Assembly: GCA_029940475.1 (NCBI GenBank)
Contig: JAPYUT010000002.1
Span: forward strand, 4,934 to 68,933
Direction: 5' to 3'
Length of the DNA stretch: 64,000 nucleotides
Source: Verrucomicrobiales bacterium
GTDB lineage: Bacteria > Verrucomicrobiota > Verrucomicrobiia > Verrucomicrobiales > DEV007
A program made the translations under genes and the position numbers. The notes below the pieces were generated by a model. That model saw only the letters and a program-made list of their open reading frames with translations, did no database searches and was not told the origin of the DNA. Positions within the stretch are counted from its first letter, which is position 1; each line of letters begins with the position of its first letter. This document shows positions 61,220-64,000 of this stretch, one piece after another.

Positions 61220-61302
61220 GCCGATGTGGCGGAATTGGTAGACGCGACGGATTCAAAATCCGTTGTCCTCTGGACGTGTCGGTTCGAGTCCGACCATCGG
61301 TA
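61220..61302 (+). tRNA. tRNA-Leu (CAA anticodon), class II
   Basis: The acceptor stem GCCGATG/CATCGGT, anticodon stem ACGGA/TCCGT with loop TTCAAAA (anticodon CAA, codon UUG) and the T arm GTCGG-TTCGAGT-CCGAC form a full cloverleaf. The variable region TGTCCTCTGGACGT is a long paired arm, as expected for bacterial tRNA-Leu. CCA is not encoded (TTT follows A73). Confidence 0.95.
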
Positions 61303-61323
61303 TTTTCCTTTATTTAGAGTGTG

Positions 61324-61339
61324 CCTTTCCCGGGAAAGG
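61324..61339. terminator. Palindromic hairpin between tRNA-Leu(CAA) and the CotH gene
   Basis: CCTTTCCCGGGAAAGG is a perfect 16-bp palindrome 22 bp beyond the tRNA and 12 bp from the stop of the convergent CotH gene. It can form a six-pair stem with a four-base loop. A T-rich stretch precedes rather than follows it on the tRNA strand. Confidence 0.4.
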
Positions 61340-61351
61340 GGGCTCACCCAG

Positions 61352-64000
61352 CTATTGGGCAATCTCGATCCGCAAGCGGATTTGCCGGGTAAGGGCACCA
61401 AGCACCGGATCATTAGCACGCAGAGTCAACCACTGCCGGCCGTCATCTGTGGCAATAGCATCCCCGACAACAGTTGTCGCACTCTGCCAGGAGCTCAAGT
61501 CATCAGAAACCTCGCCGCTAATCTGCAGGTCGTTGCCGGATGGACGCGCAAGAAAACGCACAGCGAGGTAATCCTCGTCCTCAACATTGACTACCAATAC
61601 CTCGATCTGCGGCATGTCGGATGAATCATTGGGGCCGGTGCCAAAAGCGTATTCCGCAGCATTGCTCATGGTATCGCCATCAGGGTCAGCAGCGGGCCCT
61701 GAAACCACGTCAAAATCCGGGGAACTGGGATCAAAGTGCTCCGTTACCCAGAAGGCGTAGCCGATTGAGGAGGTCTCCCCGCCCGGGTCACCATCGATGC
61801 GCTGGGAAGCTGTCCAATTCTCGGGTAGTCCATGATCAGGGTTACTCCCGGGATCAACAAGGACAAGGGTGAAGCCCTCTCCGTCCGGCTCGCTGGGCCA
61901 GGGTTGCTCATCGGAATACAAGAAGGTCTTGATGAGCTCTCCGTCCGCCGCCAGGAGGGTAATATTCTCGCCATCGTTACTGAGCTTGCTGTCATCCTCA
62001 AATTCCCCGGCGATTCTTTCCAGAATCGCGTTGCCGTAACGCGCCGCAAGCGAGGCGGCATCCTCTGCAATCAGCAGTTCCTCCCCGGGGGCAAGCATGC
62101 GCAGCGGGGTATCAAGGTCAAAGGTGAACCCGATCCCCTGTGAAAAGCTCAAGCCCGTCAGGTCGATGGTGGAATTGCCGATGTTTTTCAACTCAATGAA
62201 CTCAAAGTCCGTGCGGCTGTCAGCGACAGCCAACTCGACTTCCCCGGAAGGCGGACGGGGCCGGTAGTTGAGCTCACTGACCACAAGGTTTGATGCCGAG
62301 GCAAGCTCACCCACAAGGAACGTAGTCTCCGTCAACGCCGACCACTCATTGCGAGCGGCACTAAATGCCCGGGCCTTCATCAGGACACTCTCCTCAAGGG
62401 CAAAGGCGCCCGTATAGCGCACTGCCTCATTAGACAAGCGCGGATCACTGCCGTCAGTGGTATAATAAATTACCGCACCGCCGGCAGCCATACTGAGGGC
62501 GAAGCCATCAGGCACACGCCCGCCGTGCTGGTTAAAGACCGGAGCATCCGTGTCCGGGTACAATCCCCGGTCCCGGAATTGATCAATTACTATTGCCGTA
62601 CGCACCCCCATGAAGTCATTCCTCAACCAGGCAACCTCCGGCAACCAGGTGCCATCACGGGTAAACGGGGTTGGCTGACTGGTTCCCTCATCTCCCCAGC
62701 GAGCGGACTCACCGACCATCGGCGCGTGCAACTCCTCAGTCATCGCATCCCAGCGGATGCGGTTCTCCCCGACAGTCATCAGCCCGTCGTTGAAAAAATG
62801 CCTGTGCAAATGATCAGCGAAAAGCAGCTGAAAGTCAGGATACGAGCGCAGCGCGCCATAGAACTCCATGGCCGAGCCACTGTCGTTCACGCGGCTCAGG
62901 TCAAAGTTGGTGATCCCCTGGTCACCCGGTTGGCCGAGATGAAGCCCCATCGACATTTCCGCGTCCCATGTGAAGAAGCGGAATTTCCCGGGAATTCCCC
63001 GGCTCCTGCGACCGGCATACCAGTTCTTTCTGCGGAAATGCGTCTCGTCAACACCGTTGAGGTAAAGCGGGCCGCACCAGTCATAATCTCCCGACCAGAT
63101 ACGCACAATGAGGTGATCAATGTAGTCATCAAGGCCTATATACTCCTGTATCGCGGCATACTCTGCCGCTGAGGATATACCCCCGGCAACGATTGAGCGG
63201 GCCTGGTTCCACGCCGTGGTGTTGCCATCCACCACGGTGCCGCTCGGATGGTGGAGGACATCATAGTCCTCCTCCTCGCCACCAAGGTGGGACTCAAAGA
63301 ATGCCGCGTTGGCGCGCTCATGAAGATCATAGACACCCCAGTAACGGGTATTGATATAGACATGAACATAACGACTGCGCGGGGTAAGGATCCCCATCTC
63401 CAGCTCAGTTTTGCGCAGGAACTGGTCACGCATGACTGTGCCGTGGGGGGGCAGGTTGCGAATCGGGTTGCGTCCGAACCTTGCGCCAATCGACCAGGAA
63501 TCATGTCCGCCGCTCCTCAGCAACAGCTGATCGAAGGATTCAACCGGGCTATCGGGAAAAATTGAATGTTCAAGACGGCGATCTCCGTAATCTCCGCGAA
63601 AATAGAAGCGCAGGTGCTTCTTGGGATGGGTCCGAGCATTACCGCCATGGATACGGACACCGGCGTCTATCTGGAACTGGTCAAAGGCATCTGCCGGGTT
63701 AAAGAACTCCATCGATACAGGCACCTCCGAGCCCCTCCCGGTTCGGCTGGGGTTGCTATGGATGCCATTAGGCCCGAAAAAGGAATCGTTATCAACGGTG
63801 AGGGAGAATACCGGAAGGTTTGCAGAAAGATCCGCCTCTATGGTTGCCGAATATGCCGGGTCATCAACCACGTCACTGTCCATGTCAGCCTGTCCCTTGA
63901 CATCGGAGACAAAGAAATAGCTTTGTGTATCAACATTGGTTGACTGGTAGCCCTCCCTGTAAGCGAGAGCACGCAGGGTAGTGCTGGAATTAATGGTAAC
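61352..64000 (-). CDS. CotH-family surface protein with chitobiase and lamin-tail domains (runs off the right edge)
   Basis: At least 882 residues; the frame continues without a break past an internal ATG at 63883 to the window edge, so the N-terminus is missing. The first visible part (LRALAYREGYQSTNVDTQSYFFVSDV) looks like the end of a chitobiase-type C-terminal repeat. A CotH kinase-like region follows (VRIHGGNARTHPKKHLRFYFRGDYG, LLLRSGGHDSW, FRFFTWDAEMSMG), then another chitobiase-type repeat (GFALSMAAGGAVIYYTTDGSDPRLSNEA) and a lamin-tail domain (SELNYRPRPPSGEVE...FEFIELKNIGNSTIDLTGLSFSQG). CotH proteins can phosphorylate other proteins in spore coats. Substrates of this one are unknown; export is an inference. 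Confidence 0.85.
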   Translation of the reverse strand, partial: VTINSSTTLRALAYREGYQSTNVDTQSYFFVSDVKGQADMDSDVVDDPAYSATIEADLSANLPVFSLTVDNDSFFGPNGIHSNPSRTGRGSEVPVSMEFFNPADAFDQFQIDAGVRIHGGNARTHPKKHLRFYFRGDYGDRRLEHSIFPDSPVESFDQLLLRSGGHDSWSIGARFGRNPIRNLPPHGTVMRDQFLRKTELEMGILTPRSRYVHVYINTRYWGVYDLHERANAAFFESHLGGEEEDYDVLHHPSGTVVDGNTTAWNQARSIVAGGISSAAEYAAIQEYIGLDDYIDHLIVRIWSGDYDWCGPLYLNGVDETHFRRKNWYAGRRSRGIPGKFRFFTWDAEMSMGLHLGQPGDQGITNFDLSRVNDSGSAMEFYGALRSYPDFQLLFADHLHRHFFNDGLMTVGENRIRWDAMTEELHAPMVGESARWGDEGTSQPTPFTRDGTWLPEVAWLRNDFMGVRTAIVIDQFRDRGLYPDTDAPVFNQHGGRVPDGFALSMAAGGAVIYYTTDGSDPRLSNEAVRYTGAFALEESVLMKARAFSAARNEWSALTETTFLVGELASASNLVVSELNYRPRPPSGEVELAVADSRTDFEFIELKNIGNSTIDLTGLSFSQGIGFTFDLDTPLRMLAPGEELLIAEDAASLAARYGNAILERIAGEFEDDSKLSNDGENITLLAADGELIKTFLYSDEQPWPSEPDGEGFTLVLVDPGSNPDHGLPENWTASQRIDGDPGGETSSIGYAFWVTEHFDPSSPDFDVVSGPAADPDGDTMSNAAEYAFGTGPNDSSDMPQIEVLVVNVEDEDYLAVRFLARPSGNDLQISGEVSDDLSSWQSATTVVGDAIATDDGRQWLTLRANDPVLGALTRQIRLRIEIAQ

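Overview
This is a 64 kb chromosomal stretch of ordinary bacterial housekeeping DNA with a number of unusual arrangements. No protein names the organism directly. The best guess is a member of the Verrucomicrobiota, probably a marine or aquatic Opitutales-like lineage. The support is the gene repertoire typical of the PVC group: a giant PQQ-propeller/methyltransferase/malectin-like fusion, a secreted ThuA protein, a CotH/lamin-tail surface protein, a CHASE2-cyclase beside FecR, a FloA/NfeD pair and long-form PurF. Shine-Dalgarno sites are often weak, and GTG, TTG and apparently CTG starts occur. No insertion sequence, phage or CRISPR array was seen.

Region 1 (1-10,080, minus strand) is a fused str-S10-spc ribosomal operon: rpsL-rpsG-rpsJ-rplC-rplD-rplW-rplB-rpsS-[extra gene]-rplV-rpsC-rplP-rpmC-rpsQ-rplN-rplX-rplE-rpsH-rplF-rplR-rpsE. 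It departs from the textbook order in three ways. fusA and tuf are absent between rpsG and rpsJ, and fusA sits alone at 15.5-17.7 kb. rpsN is absent between rplE and rpsH and lies at 40.0-40.2 kb. A gene for a putatively exported coiled-coil protein with a (Gly-Gln)9 tract is inserted between rpsS and rplV. Simple repeats that keep the reading frame lie in that gene and in the 5' end of rpsE.

Region 2 (10.5-19.3 kb) has the giant PQQ/methyltransferase fusion, a small zinc-ribbon membrane protein, EF-G, a tRNA with CAU anticodon and the tRNA CCA-adding enzyme, which has a perfect 20-bp palindrome in its upstream region.

Region 3 (19.4-33.6 kb) is a compact minus-strand nucleotide operon, purC-purS-purL-purQ-purM-purF-purD-purE-pyrR-pyrB-pyrC-pyrF, with pyrD divergent at its head. 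Purine and pyrimidine genes are joined by short gaps or overlaps, which suggests joint control.

Region 4 (33.7-41.2 kb) carries thuA, a VOC protein and an orphan GcvH-like lipoyl protein opposite a cysteine desulfurase, then a membrane-anchored EEP hydrolase, a CorC/HlyC-type transporter, an FmdB zinc ribbon, relocated rpsN, a cyclic-nucleotide-binding-like protein and a DUF3307-like membrane protein.

Region 5 (41.2-53.4 kb) carries a CHASE2 adenylate/guanylate cyclase divergent from a beta-barrel/FecR pair, a lipoprotein with YwqK-like repeats, a serine protease overlapping a degenerate homologue, metF, a ROK sugar kinase, a LysE-type exporter, an FKBP lipoprotein and an NtrC-family regulator that lacks the GAFTGA loop.

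Region 6 (53.8-64 kb) carries galE, a tRNA with UAA (Leu) anticodon but no long variable arm, a xanthine-dehydrogenase-like pair with degraded active-site motifs, NfeD/FloA and a small membrane protein, a normal class II tRNA-Leu(CAA), and a CotH-family surface protein that runs off the right edge.
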